The notes: a model not told the origin generated them from the letters alone. 64,000 nucleotides of DNA from Desulfoscipio sp. XC116 (GCF_039851975.1 NZ_CP156660.1:930001-994000); one strand, 5' to 3'. Positions 32,050 through 41,471 are shown, counted from the first letter of the stretch. Translations and numbers: made by a program.

Positions 32050-33321
32050 TTATGAATCAAAGGTCGCTGAGGAAAATGACATTTTTCGCATGTAACACTT
32101 ACCCGCACCATTAGTAGAAATTACTTCCGAAAGCGTTCTTATTGCATTACTTGTATGTTGAGCGATTTTAATTTTACTATAGGTAGGCGATGAAGGTACT
32201 GTAATTACATATACAGAATGCCCATAGTTCGTGGAACTATTATTGCCAAACTGCAAAACGTTTCCTTTTGCAATAGAAGAAGGAGACACCCCAGTATACA
32301 ACGACCCATTATTGGACCCTGTAGCTTTTGGACCTTTTGAAGGACTGCCAGTAGCGAAACTCCATAAGCTATTCACGCTTTCCCATGGACCGGAACCGCC
32401 TCCAGGACCTGCAAACCATCCGGCACTATAAGTTCCGTTGACCATTCTTACTTTATTGGAGATATTCGTTTTTATTGTCGAGTTACTTTGACTTGAGTTC
32501 CATCCTCCATACGCAGCCCATATACACTGAGATACGAAATTTGTACAATCTACACCTGCATTATAAAAGAAGGAGGCAGCATTTTCGACGTATTTATTTG
32601 CGTATTCAACTCCGGTTGATGCTGTGTAGCTGTAAGTTGCAGCCGGTATTGCATCTGTTTCCGGGGACGTTCCTTCTTCAACTGACATGTTCCTTGATCC
32701 TTCAATAGCTTTCATTTCTTCGGCCAAATTATACAAATCGTTTATGGCATTCCGAACCCTGGTTTCCAGGGAGGATTTTAACTCAAGTGAGAAAGGTGAT
32801 CTGGGGGAGGCAGTTACATTTATATTCTTTAAAAATCCTGTATACATATCATCATCTGTAGATATACTTGTAATTACGTATCCATTTTCTGTATTCAATA
32901 ACTCAAAATCGTAGATGATATCTTTACAACTTCCTTCTCCAACACTTTCGATCTCATACTCGTAATTGGCGTCAAGACTTGCTTTTACTGTTACAACCCC
33001 ATTAGCCGTGGATATATCCTTATATGCAACATTATAGCTATAATTTTTATATCCAACGTCTAAGGCCTTTGCCATGGCAACACGCCAGTCAATGAATCGC
33101 TGAAATAGGTAAGTCTGATCAGTATCTGCCACAATATCGCTTGTATCCATAGTAATTTTATTTACAATGGAATCAAAATAGCTTTGAAAGAAGCTGTCAA
33201 CTACTTTCTGGATCTGTTCTGTGTTGGCCTGGTTTACAGACGGTTCTGCATACGCTGTTACAGTAAGAGTGAAAAATATAAGACATATAGCAAGTGTGAG
33301 GTGAAGAATTTTGTTTTTCAC
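32050..33321 (-). CDS. Secreted amidase-domain protein (Amidase_6)
   Basis: A 423-residue exported protein. The signal peptide is MKNKILHLTLAICLIFFTLTVTAYA. Residues about 30-215 are an NTF2-like or unknown region. Residues about 235-415 form a putative amidase/CHAP-like domain: YTASTGVEYANKYVENAASFFYN, GVDCTNFVSQCIWAAYGGW with the nucleophilic Cys, and GHSVYVITV with a His. Amidase_6 proteins are thought to act on peptidoglycan or spore-cortex material. It is followed by a lipoprotein gene upstream on the same strand and has its own leader. Confidence 0.82.
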   Translation of the reverse strand: MKNKILHLTLAICLIFFTLTVTAYAEPSVNQANTEQIQKVVDSFFQSYFDSIVNKITMDTSDIVADTDQTYLFQRFIDWRVAMAKALDVGYKNYSYNVAYKDISTANGVVTVKASLDANYEYEIESVGEGSCKDIIYDFELLNTENGYVITSISTDDDMYTGFLKNINVTASPRSPFSLELKSSLETRVRNAINDLYNLAEEMKAIEGSRNMSVEEGTSPETDAIPAATYSYTASTGVEYANKYVENAASFFYNAGVDCTNFVSQCIWAAYGGWNSSQSNSTIKTNISNKVRMVNGTYSAGWFAGPGGGSGPWESVNSLWSFATGSPSKGPKATGSNNGSLYTGVSPSSIAKGNVLQFGNNSSTNYGHSVYVITVPSSPTYSKIKIAQHTSNAIRTLSEVISTNGAGKCYMRKMSFSSATFDS

Positions 33322-33494
33322 TTAGCATCATCCTTTCTTGTTAACTGATTATTGTTAATTTTCATTACTTATAACCCAAAATAATAAACAATCAATAGAA
33401 TCACCCCCTTTGGTCTATCACGGAATGAATAGAATCTTTTGAAGTTCCATTAGTATTAGCAACCGAAATGCTGGCTGGTTTAATGAAATTTTCT

Positions 33495-34181
33495 CTATAT
33501 GTTTGGATAGACAGTATTTTTTACTTTATGTATCCCACCGATATCAGAAAGGATATTTACTGTTTCACCCCTTTCATTGTAAAAATTCATATTGTCTATT
33601 TCTTTATTGCTACCTAAAATGATGATATACCCTGCATCGCCTGATACATCCTCACTTACAGTCTTCCCATCATCCAAAATAACCTTTATATTGGTATATC
33701 CTGTTTTTTTGCGCGTGTCGGTTTCCGGAACCCAGGTATCAGATCTTAAATCCCCAAATACTATGGATGTATTGTCGCAAATTACCATATTAGCGGAAAA
33801 ACCCATGCTGATGGAATATTCTCCTTCAGTGCCGCTGGTTATTTTATATCCGTCATCAACCGTTCCAATTTCAAATAAGGTAAGCCCATAATTTTCTTCT
33901 TGTGTAAAAAGCACCAGTACTAAAAGTTCTTTTTGGAATTCTTTTATTTTTAACACCTTTATATCATTTTCCGTTGCTGTAGTATGCTGGGTGAAACTAT
34001 TTTGTAAGATCAGGGTCTTAATTTCATTGTCATCGGGATATTTTAAGGGAGGGTCAATTTTATTCTCTTGTCTACCGGATAGAGAACAGGCAGTTATAAC
34101 AAGCATGAAGATAAAACAAGCTGCTATCCAAGTTGTTTTTTGCAAGTACTTTTTGTCGGAAGTTTGAAACAATTTTTCCAT
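33495..34181 (-). CDS. Lipoprotein of unknown function
   Basis: A 228-residue protein. After a longer basic N-terminus, WIAACFIFMLVITACS gives a lipobox (ITAC). The mature part is mainly beta and hydrophilic (VLVLFTQEENYGLTLFEIG, GDAGYIIILGSNKEIDNM). No domain is recognised. It is upstream of the secreted amidase gene on the same strand with a 173-bp gap, so a common wall-related role is possible but unproven. Confidence 0.65.
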   Translation of the reverse strand: MEKLFQTSDKKYLQKTTWIAACFIFMLVITACSLSGRQENKIDPPLKYPDDNEIKTLILQNSFTQHTTATENDIKVLKIKEFQKELLVLVLFTQEENYGLTLFEIGTVDDGYKITSGTEGEYSISMGFSANMVICDNTSIVFGDLRSDTWVPETDTRKKTGYTNIKVILDDGKTVSEDVSGDAGYIIILGSNKEIDNMNFYNERGETVNILSDIGGIHKVKNTVYPNI

Positions 34182-34991
34182 TGTAGTTCTCCCTCAATTT
34201 ACTTACATCCAGTAGATTAATTTAAGCCTACACCAATACGTTTTGAAAAAATTTCCCAAAATATAAAAGTCGCAAAATTTATATTTAATGCGCACTTTGA
34301 ATATCTCAAATTAGTCACCATGTTGCAAAATCATACGAAAGCGCACATTAATATATTTCATCCTTTCTTCAATATCTTCTTTAACTCTTCAATATCTTCT
34401 CTTGTAAGATCGCCACATCGGCTCCCTGGCACATTTTAATATAAGTGCCGCCGATAATGTTTTTATTACAACGGGCCTTAGCTGGTTTCCATTGACCATT
34501 TTCCTACAAACAGGATTTAGGTTTGCGTTTAAAAGGTCTAATGAATAATATTTTTAATTTTGGACAGCACCTGCCTTTAAGGAATTAAAATTATTTTGCA
34601 TTGTGAGAAAATTGAGTGGTGCAGATAAAAAAATACGTTATCAGCGACAGGAAAATTTTAAAAAACAAAACATAAAATTTTCCTCTACCTATTACATTGC
34701 ATTTCATTGCTAAAATCACACCTCTGTTTAAAAATTTTTTTTAAAGGTTTTTTTCACACGCCAATATTCTAAGCTCTGACGAAAATATCTTTGCTTGGGG
34801 GAACTCTTGGGCAAAAATGCTGGAAGCATATCCCCACTTATGTTGAGCAGAATTTTTCGAAGGGTTTTCACGTGCTAACTTTTTATAAAAATCTTTTTTA
34901 TTCAGTAATTCACGATATAATAAACTTGAAAAGCATTTCTTTTTTGTAATTATTTGCTTTCTACAAATTGTTATTGCGAGGAGGGTTGTTG
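34182..34991. other. A+T-rich intergenic stretch with a gene crumb
   Basis: No complete gene. At 34416-34480 there is a 65-bp match to 26683-26747, from the decayed protein at 26.5-27.1 kb. The last 120 bp should contain the promoter of the sigma-factor operon. The rest shows only A+T-rich sequence. Confidence 0.5.
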
Positions 34992-35564
34992 GTGGGAGGG
35001 AATGATAAAAATGCCGAAGCTTTTTATGAGCATTTGTGCAATCAATACTTCGAGCAGATCTATTTTTATTGTCAAAGGCTGGTCAAAGGCCAGGAGCAAT
35101 TTATGGATTTTGTAGAAGATTGCACTCAAAATACCTTTCTGGAAGCCCGCAAACAAATCTCACATTTACTGAAACATCCTAACGTAGAAGGCTGGTTGTA
35201 TACCACGGCGCGAAATTTGATCAATCGTTCCTATCGAAGCATGTATGTAAAAAAGAAACATGAAGTAATGATGGATGAAAATATGGCCAATAATTTAATG
35301 AAATTTGATTATGAATTGGAAGAGCTTTTTAATAGTAGCGTGGATTTGGACAGGCTATGCGCTGACATATTGAGTCAACTTAACGCCCATGAATATGATT
35401 TATATAGAGACTATTATAAAAATAACATGTCGATCTTGGAACTCGCTAAAAAATACGATGTCTCAGCTACTGCCATAACGACGAGGATTTACCGGTTAAA
35501 GAAAAAGATCAAAAATTTCGTCTATGATCATTTTAAAGAAAAAAAATTTTTAAAAAATATGTGA
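34992..35564 (+). CDS. ECF-type RNA polymerase sigma factor
   Basis: A 190-residue sigma factor. Region 2 is YEHLCNQYFEQIYFYCQRLVKG...FVEDCTQNTFLEARKQI...VEGWLYTTARNLINRSYR. Region 4 is LCADILSQLNAHEYDLYRDYYKNNMSILELAKKYDVSATAITTRIYRLKKKI. GTG at 34992 is proposed because AGGAGG stands 7 bp upstream; TTG codons at 34968 and 34989 are alternatives. The following gene is a membrane anti-sigma, so an envelope-signal response is likely. Confidence 0.85.
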   Translation: MGGNDKNAEAFYEHLCNQYFEQIYFYCQRLVKGQEQFMDFVEDCTQNTFLEARKQISHLLKHPNVEGWLYTTARNLINRSYRSMYVKKKHEVMMDENMANNLMKFDYELEELFNSSVDLDRLCADILSQLNAHEYDLYRDYYKNNMSILELAKKYDVSATAITTRIYRLKKKIKNFVYDHFKEKKFLKNM

Positions 35565-35609
35565 TTTTGCATGACTTGTGCAATGTCATATATAGAAGGG
35601 AGAAATATC

Positions 35610-36494
35610 ATGGACAAAAGATTAACGGAATCCATCCCTTCCGACACCAATAGCGATAAGGAGATCATCAAGAAGATCCTTTTCGAAAAGGAGCGTGATG
35701 CGGATGTAAAGGATAGAATGTGTGCCATTTTATATGAAGCGTCATCGGCTGATGAGGCAACCATGGATACCGATTTAATTGACGAATGTGTAAAAGCCAT
35801 CGATCTGATTGAAGGCCGTAAAGAGCACCTGGACCCCGAGAAAATGAAGGCCATGCGGCAGAAGGTTGACCAAAAATATGAAAACTGGCTGCGGGCTCAG
35901 CGTAAACAAAGATTAAAAAAGTTAGTGGCCCAAAGCGCCGCCGGTTTGATTCTGGTTTTCTTTATGTCCTCCACGGTAGCTAGTGCCTTAGGTTATAATT
36001 TGGTCCAAACCGTGGTTGATTGGGGAAAAGAAACGTTTTATTTATCGGCGCAAAATCAGCCCAATGTACAGGATGATGATCATAATATTGCCGACAAAAA
36101 GAACTATGGCAATATCGAAGAAATTTTGCAAGACATGGCTGCAAAACCGTTATTGCCAAAGTGGGTTCCTGACGGGTTTGACTTTAAGTATGCCGAAAAA
36201 TTTGTCCGTCTGGACAACACCAATGTTGTGTTATATTACGAAAATAGTGCCCATAAAACCATTGTTTTTGATTTTGAGATTTATACTGATCAAGCGTCAG
36301 CAGATGCGTCTTTTGAAAAAGATGATAATATGGTTGAGGTCTACGAGAAAAACAACATACCGCATTACATCTTTCAAAACATTGATCGGGTGCAAGCGAT
36401 ATGGACCAGTTCAAACGTTATATACAATGTAAGCGGCAATGTTTCGGCAGACGAAATGAAAAAGATTATAGATTCCATGAATGGAGGTTCGTGA
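35610..36494 (+). CDS. Membrane anti-sigma factor with DUF4367 domain
   Basis: A 294-residue protein: cytoplasmic helical part (residues 1-105, rich in Lys/Glu, for sigma binding), one transmembrane helix (SAAGLILVFFMSSTVASALGY) and an extracytoplasmic domain ending in a DUF4367-like sensor (LLPKWVPDGFDFKYAEKF, HKTIVFDFEIYTD, NNIPHYIFQNIDRVQAIWTSSN). It lies 45 bp after the ECF gene. The start at 35610 has AGAAGGGAG upstream. The protein probably holds the sigma factor at the membrane until a signal causes release. Confidence 0.8.
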   Translation: MDKRLTESIPSDTNSDKEIIKKILFEKERDADVKDRMCAILYEASSADEATMDTDLIDECVKAIDLIEGRKEHLDPEKMKAMRQKVDQKYENWLRAQRKQRLKKLVAQSAAGLILVFFMSSTVASALGYNLVQTVVDWGKETFYLSAQNQPNVQDDDHNIADKKNYGNIEEILQDMAAKPLLPKWVPDGFDFKYAEKFVRLDNTNVVLYYENSAHKTIVFDFEIYTDQASADASFEKDDNMVEVYEKNNIPHYIFQNIDRVQAIWTSSNVIYNVSGNVSADEMKKIIDSMNGGS

Positions 36495-36495
36495 T

Positions 36496-36930
36496 ATGTT
36501 GAAAAATAAAATGATTGTGATGGTTTTGGCCGGTATGCTATGTATACTGGCTTCTCCCCTAGCCGTTTATGCCAGTGAGGATGACGCTCAATCTCCCAGA
36601 GCCAGTGAATACATCCGTTCCACAAGTGTTCAAATAGTTCCGCAAGGAAACGGAACCCTTGTGTTGAAAAACAAGCTGGGCGCGACAACCATCGTTGAAA
36701 AACTGGGCATCATAACCTTGGAAGTTCAAAAAAAGATAGGCGGTTACTGGCAGACCATTGATACCCTGGTAACCGACGACTATGACTACAATACCGGTAC
36801 ATATATTTATGACTGCTATTATTATGGAACAGCGGGGACGGAATACCGAAGCTATGTTGAATTTTATGTAGAAAATGATGGAGGTTCAGAAACCAAAATC
36901 GTTACTTCTACTTCTAAAGTTGCAAACTAA
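36496..36930 (+). CDS. Secreted protein of DUF6147 type
   Basis: A 144-residue exported protein with signal peptide MLKNKMIVMVLAGMLCILASPLAVYA and a beta-sandwich-like mature domain (TLVLKNKLGATTIVEKLGIITLEVQKKIGGYWQTID, DYDYNTGTYIYDCYYYGTAGTEYRSYVEFYVEN). The GGAGG site lies within the last codons of the anti-sigma gene, so translation may be coupled. Probably the output or the sensed ligand of the sigma/anti-sigma pair. Confidence 0.75.
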   Translation: MLKNKMIVMVLAGMLCILASPLAVYASEDDAQSPRASEYIRSTSVQIVPQGNGTLVLKNKLGATTIVEKLGIITLEVQKKIGGYWQTIDTLVTDDYDYNTGTYIYDCYYYGTAGTEYRSYVEFYVENDGGSETKIVTSTSKVAN

Positions 36931-37019
36931 GTATAGAATGGACAGTAAAAGATGGAACGGCATCTCAGAGGTAGCAGTGAAACCACAGTTAGAGTAGAGC
37001 CTGAAAGCGACGCGAAGAT

Positions 37020-37185
37020 ATGAAGTTATTGCAAAAATTTTTTAGCATTAACCATGATGGCGGTGCTGCTTGTTACCTTGGGCAGCACCGCTTGTGCCGC
37101 TGGTGCAAGTGATTTTGTAGTTGAAACCAGCGATTTACCACCAGATGACATAGACGTCGGCACGGTCAGTTTCCGCTCTATCTGA
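37020..37185 (+). pseudogene. Small secreted peptide gene with homopolymer frameshift
   Basis: ATG at 37020 starts MKLLQKF, and one base later the frame that makes sense is ALTMMAVLLVTLGSTACAAG (signal peptide with a lipobox-like STAC), then SDFVVETSDLPPDDIDVG and a stop at 37185. Removing one T from the run AAAAATTTTTT restores the frame. It could be a real slippage mutant, programmed slippage or a sequencing error. Confidence 0.55.
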
Positions 37186-37244
37186 TGCGTATTTTTACAG
37201 TAGTACTCACGCCCGGCATAAGGTTGATCTGTTTCAGCGGTTTG

Positions 37245-37362
37245 AATAAAGAATCAAAGCCGCCGTTTTCTTTTTTAAAAGATAGGATTGCGGAGGGTTT
37301 ATTAAGGTACTCTTCTTTAAAAGGACACGGTGGCATTAGGAGGTTGCCGCCGTGTTGCTTGT
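37245..37362 (+). repeat. Structured intergenic element, copy 3 (diverged, short)
   Basis: Corresponds to the right half of 26208-26452: CAAAGCCGCCGTT, ATAGGATTGCGGAGGGTTT, then the hairpin CACGGTGGCA...TTGCCGCCGTG with AGGAGG in the loop and a later T run. Base changes in the terminator stem are compensated relative to the other copies (ACGGTGGCA with TTGCCGCCGT against ACGACGGCA with TGCCGTCGT), which argues for RNA structure. Confidence 0.6.
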
Positions 37363-37588
37363 TTTTTCCCGACATTATTTGATGACATTTGACTATTTAA
37401 AAAAAGCTTAATGTTCCTGCCGCCCTGTAATGCCCGAAAGCTGATGGTGTTGCCTGTCCAGAAGTTGCCATATATAATGACCATATCATGAAGAAAGGAA
37501 AGACGCCCCTTTTTTTGGTGTACTGCTGCAGCAACAGCAATACCAGGGGCGCCACCACGTATGGTCATTTTAACAGAATATGAGCTAA

Positions 37589-38110
37589 TTGAAAACCTTG
37601 AAAAAAGTGTTTTTTGTAAAGAGCGCGGAGCAGATTCCCTGTCCCTGTTGTAACGGGCCACTGGATGTCATCGGCAGCCGGCAACGCAAGTACATAAATG
37701 GCCTTGGCGATCAGATCGTGCTCATCATTCGCCGGCTCCGTTGTGAACACTGCCGTCGGATCCATCACGAACTTCCGGATATACTCGTCCCGTACAAACG
37801 CCACAGCAGAAAAAGCATTGAGGCGGTCATAGCCGGAGACACCGCACTGACCGTCACCGCTGACGAATCCACATTAGGCCGTTGGCGCAGTTGGTTTAGT
37901 GAAATGTATTATCACTTCCTGGGTTGCCTGGCCTCCATCGCTACCTTACTCGGTAACCAATCTGTGAAAGAATCGTCCTGTCTTTCCCAGTCTGCGCTCA
38001 CAAGGATTTGGGACTATGTTGGCAACGCCACCGGCTGGCTGGCCAGAGTTGTCCGATCAGTGGCAAACACAAATTGTTGGGTACATACCCGTTCTGCATT
38101 CCCGTCCTGA
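37589..38110 (+). CDS. DUF6431 zinc-binding transposon accessory protein
   Basis: A 173-residue protein with two CxxC knuckles (IPCPCCNGPL and RRLRCEHCRRIHHELPD), followed by a helical region (RKSIEAVIAG...LGRWRSWFSEMYYHFLG). Such proteins accompany the DDE transposase/ATPase pair and may guide target choice or bind ends. The TTG start at 37589 has no good ribosome site, and the C-terminus (NTNCWVHTRSAFPS) looks natural. It precedes the transposase by 49 bp. Confidence 0.75.
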   Translation: MKTLKKVFFVKSAEQIPCPCCNGPLDVIGSRQRKYINGLGDQIVLIIRRLRCEHCRRIHHELPDILVPYKRHSRKSIEAVIAGDTALTVTADESTLGRWRSWFSEMYYHFLGCLASIATLLGNQSVKESSCLSQSALTRIWDYVGNATGWLARVVRSVANTNCWVHTRSAFPS

Positions 38111-38159
38111 CGGTCAGGATATAAACTCATGCTAAGCCTAAAAATTAGGGGGTTTTAGC

Positions 38160-39512
38160 ATGAAAGACCAACAAAAGGCCGAAGAGATTGCCGCTCAGCG
38201 GATGCAACTACTATCCCCGCTGCTAGCGGACGGGCTTGATGCGGCCAAAATCAGGGAAATTAAGAAAGATATCTGCCAGCAGACCGGACTATCCGAGCGT
38301 ACGCTGCGCAGATACCTGGCCCAGTACCGGGCAGTCGGCTTTAGGGGACTAAAACCTAAAGGCAAAGGCCGGCAAACCGAAGAAGCTATACCATCAAATA
38401 TCCTAACTCAGGCCATCCTGTTGCGTCGTGAGGTGCCCGGTCGCAGCATCGCTCAGATCATTCAGATTATGGAATGGGAAGGGCTGATCCAGGAAGGGCG
38501 GATTAAACGCAGCACCCTGCAGGAGAAGTTGGCCGAGAAAGGCTACAGCACAAGACAGATGCGCATGTACTCCGACAGCGGCGTGGCGGCTCGGCGATTC
38601 CAAAAGAAGCACCGCAACCAGCTCGTACATTCCGACATCAAATACGGCCCCTACCTGCCAATCGGCAAGGATGGCGCTAAAAAGCAGGTCTACCTGGTCA
38701 CCTTCATCGACGATGCCACCCGCTTTGTGCTGCACGGCGAGTTCTACCCGACGCTGGATCAGGTCATTGTAGAAGATTGCTTCCGTAAAGCGATTCACAA
38801 ATACGGAGTTCCCGAAGCGGTATATTTCGACAACGGTAGCCAGTATCGCACTAAATGGATGCATCGCACCTGCAGCAAATTAGGCACCCGGCTAGTATTT
38901 GCAAAACCGTACTCTCCGGAGGCAACCGGTAAAGTAGAAAGGTTTAACCGGGTGGTGGACGCCTTCTTAGGCGAGGCCAAACTGGAAAAACCACAATCGC
39001 TGGACAAGTTAAATGAGCTGTTTTGGGTCTGGCTGGAGGAGTGCTACCACAACAAGCCGCATTCCGGGCTAGATGGTAGCGCCAGCCCGCATGCTGCCTA
39101 CCGCAGTGACAACAAGGCACTAAGGTATTTGGATCCACAAACCATCGCTAACGCCTTTTTGCACTGTGAAAAACGGAAAGTGGACAAGGCTGGCTGCATC
39201 AGCTTTAACGGCAATAAGTACGAAGTCGGGCTGCCGTTTATCGGGTGTAAAGTGCAAGTCATCTACGACCCCGCTAACATCACTGAACTGACTATTGAAT
39301 ATGAAGGGCACGCACCCTGGACAGCTAGGCAGTTAGTAATCGGCCAGCGAGCCGGGAAACGCCCCCCGCTGCCGGAACACCTGCAGCCCAAGCCCGCCGA
39401 ATCGTCGCGACTCCTGGCTGCAGCCGCCCTGAAAAACCAGCAGCGTAAAGAGCAGCAGGCTCCAGCCATTTCTTTTAGAGCCGTGAACAAGGAGGATAAC
39501 AGTCATGTTTGA
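38160..39512 (+). CDS. DDE transposase with integrase core (rve)
   Basis: A 450-residue transposase. The N-terminal HTH is TGLSERTLRRYLAQYRAVGFRGL. The RNase H-like core carries the DDE residues in LVHSDIKYGPYL, AVYFDNGSQYRT and GKVERFNRVVDAFL. A Mu-type C-terminal beta-barrel (GCISFNGNKYEVGLPFIGCKVQVIYDP) follows. It should cut and join the element ends together with the ATPase encoded in an 8-bp overlap downstream. Reading frame is intact. Confidence 0.9.
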   Translation: MKDQQKAEEIAAQRMQLLSPLLADGLDAAKIREIKKDICQQTGLSERTLRRYLAQYRAVGFRGLKPKGKGRQTEEAIPSNILTQAILLRREVPGRSIAQIIQIMEWEGLIQEGRIKRSTLQEKLAEKGYSTRQMRMYSDSGVAARRFQKKHRNQLVHSDIKYGPYLPIGKDGAKKQVYLVTFIDDATRFVLHGEFYPTLDQVIVEDCFRKAIHKYGVPEAVYFDNGSQYRTKWMHRTCSKLGTRLVFAKPYSPEATGKVERFNRVVDAFLGEAKLEKPQSLDKLNELFWVWLEECYHNKPHSGLDGSASPHAAYRSDNKALRYLDPQTIANAFLHCEKRKVDKAGCISFNGNKYEVGLPFIGCKVQVIYDPANITELTIEYEGHAPWTARQLVIGQRAGKRPPLPEHLQPKPAESSRLLAAAALKNQQRKEQQAPAISFRAVNKEDNSHV

Positions 39513-40305
39513 ATCCTTCTACGGCCTGTCTAAAACACCGTTCTCCCGGGACATCCCAACGGATCAGTTGTACCAATCGCTGATGCTAGATGAGACACTG
39601 GGCCGATTGGAATATGCCGCCCGTAGGCAACTTTTCGCCGTGGTTACCGGTGACTGCGGTACCGGTAAAACAACCACCATCCGCCTGTTCAAGGCCTCTT
39701 TAAATCCGGCCATGTTCATGGTGATGTATCTGGCGGACTCCAAACTTACCCCCCGGCATTTCTACAAGGGCCTATTGGAACAGCTAGGCTGTGAAGCCAA
39801 GTTTTATCGCGGCGACGCCAAGCGCCAGTTGCACCGGGAAGTCGAACTCATGCGCGGTATTCAGCAACTGCAGCCGGTTGTTATCGTAGACGAAGCGCAT
39901 CTTTTGGACAAAGAAATGCTGGAAGAGGTACGATTCTTGTTGAACTTTAAAATGGATGCCCAAAGTCCTATGGCCCTGATCTTGGTGGGTCAGAGCGAAC
40001 TGTGGGATAAGTTCCAGCTTCAAGCGTACGCCGCCATCCGCCAACGGATCGACCTGCAGTGTAAACTGCCGCACCTGGACCGTTCCCAAGTCGGGGAATA
40101 TATTAATCGGCACCTGGCTTATGCCGGCGCCGAACACGATATCTTTTCAGATAATGCGGTTGATCAGGTGTTCCGGTATTCCAGCGGTGCAGTCAGGCTT
40201 GTTAACAAAGTCTGCACCCATTGCTTGCTCTATGGAGCTCAAAACGGTCGTCGGATTATTGATGATCACATGGTGAAGTTGGTTATCCAGGGAGAATTGT
40301 TATAA
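39505..40305 (+). CDS. ExeA/TniB-like AAA ATPase of the transposon
   Basis: A 266-residue ATPase with Walker A in TGDCGTGKTTTIR and Walker B in PVVIVDEAHLLD, sensor motif ILVGQSEL and a C-terminal helical lid (SSGAVRLVNKVCTHCLLYG). MuB/TniB-like ATPases select target DNA and activate the transposase. Typical N-terminus FYGLSKTPFSRDI. Intact, last gene of the transposon. Confidence 0.9.
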   Translation: MFESFYGLSKTPFSRDIPTDQLYQSLMLDETLGRLEYAARRQLFAVVTGDCGTGKTTTIRLFKASLNPAMFMVMYLADSKLTPRHFYKGLLEQLGCEAKFYRGDAKRQLHREVELMRGIQQLQPVVIVDEAHLLDKEMLEEVRFLLNFKMDAQSPMALILVGQSELWDKFQLQAYAAIRQRIDLQCKLPHLDRSQVGEYINRHLAYAGAEHDIFSDNAVDQVFRYSSGAVRLVNKVCTHCLLYGAQNGRRIIDDHMVKLVIQGELL

Positions 40306-40474
40306 TTCTCCCTTCCCCGGGCCGGTGGGCACTAAGTCCGTCAATTCACGGACAACTAACACCGTCTATTGCTGGACGTTACAGATCGTCAGTAACAGCT
40401 TAATTCGTAGAGGGCCTTATTGCGTCCAACAAGGTATCTGCACACATTACATAATAAGACGTCTAAACTTTTCT

Positions 40475-40507
40475 GCCCGATTGGATATTGTTCAGTCGGG
40501 CTTTTTT
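40475..40507 (+). terminator. Terminator before ICE sigma remnant
   Basis: GCCCGA...TCGGGC followed by six T. The same type of hairpin stands at the same place before the intact sigma gene at 57.9 kb (57741-57773). Confidence 0.75.
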
Positions 40508-40637
40508 GTGCCCTTTTGCCAAGTGTCATTGAAAAAACGCAACAAACAACCTTTGCCAGTTGGGATAAAGAGTGAAAGGGAAATAGGGACAAATTTAACT
40601 AACTCCCTCCATTTGGAACAGGAAGGAGGTGAACTCT

Positions 40638-40968
40638 ATGGAGCGATCTTCTTCCAATAACAAGGGAAAAACTGTCCAGCATCAGTTTGACAGCTTTTGC
40701 GGGAAAGTCCTGAAAGGCGAAGCCAGCAATTACCGCAAAGCACTTGCCCGGCGCTGGCGGTACGAAGTGACCTTTTCCGAGCTATCAGAGAAGGAGTTGA
40801 ACTAGCTTTATGCTATGGATGAATATGCGACTGATTATTACTTGTTCCAGGTAATGGGCTACGATGTCGAGGTCAAGGACGCGTTGATAGGTGAAGCGTT
40901 GGAAGCGCCTGGACCTCAGCTCCAAGGTCGCTTCGGCCAACGCCATCATCGGCATATATCCCTCCTGA
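40638..40968 (+). pseudogene. ICE sigma-like gene fused by deletion to the integrase 3' end
   Basis: From ATG at 40638 the frame matches the intact sigma protein at 57.9 kb (HQFDSFCGKVLKGEASNYRKAL...FSELSEKELN), then meets a TAG where the intact copy has Gln, then continues (MDEYATDYYLFQVMGYDVEVKDALIGEALEA). At about 40911 it joins the last 18 codons of an integrase gene identical in style to the one ending at 60930 (SSKVASANAII...YPS, stop at 40968). So everything between sigma and the integrase end has been deleted here, and the sigma part has a nonsense mutation. Confidence 0.75.
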
Positions 40969-41138
40969 CATCCTTACAAAGCGGGCGAAATGCCAGTAGA
41001 AAGGGCGATGAGAGCATCCGCCAATATGCGCTAAAACGTGTCATGTGACGGGTATGTGGGATGGCTAACAGAAGGTGTCGCCAGAAAAGAAAAAAGCCCT
41101 CGAATCCGCTTATATCACGGTTCAAGAGCGATTGTTTC

Positions 41139-41197
41139 TGGTGCCGATGGCCGGAGTCGAACCGGCATGGAGGTTATCCAACGGTTTTTGAGACCCT
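41139..41197 (-). other. Attachment site: 3' part of tRNA-Leu(CAA), copy 1
   Basis: The minus strand reads CTCAAAA (anticodon loop, anticodon CAA), a short variable arm, the T arm GCCGGTTCGACTCCGGC and the acceptor end CATCGGCACCA. The 5' half of the tRNA is absent: upstream sequence is element DNA with no GCCGATG partner. This is the pattern of an att site left by an element that integrates in a tRNA gene. The same segment recurs at 61097-61155. Confidence 0.8.
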
Positions 41198-41471
41198 TCA
41201 CATTACCGGAAGCATCGGGAATGTAACGTACTCTACCGGAATCCTTAGACCCCAAAAAACCTTGTATAATGCGGGTTTGCGGCACTTAAAACCCGGAAAC
41301 CCATGTCACTCCAAGGCTCTCTCAAAAGAGCGGTTTTGACATGAATTTTGGACGTTGGAGGGATATTGGAGGGATATCCGGACCGTCTGCTGTCGGAACG
41401 TTGAACGTGTGGCAATCAAAATCCGATATTGTAACAGTCATCCTACCATTGACAAAGATTTTTAGGAGCTG

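Larger units (their letters stand above)
37448..40361 (+). mobile_element. Three-gene transposon (DUF6431 / DDE transposase / ExeA-like ATPase)
   Basis: The three genes in tandem form a known transposon layout in Clostridia related to the Mu/Tn7-like two-component type (transposase plus AAA ATPase). Proposed ends are an imperfect inverted repeat: TGTTGCCTGTCCAGAAGTTG at 37448 and, on the other strand, TGTTAGTTGTCCGTGAATTG ending at 40361 (13 of 20 match, both starting TGT as in Mu-type elements). I see no convincing target-site duplication, so the ends are tentative. Confidence 0.5.

Noticed and set aside
41139-41197. A complete tRNA-Leu gene.
   Set aside because: Only the part from the anticodon loop to CCA is present; the D arm and the 5' acceptor strand are missing at both copies, so these are att remnants.
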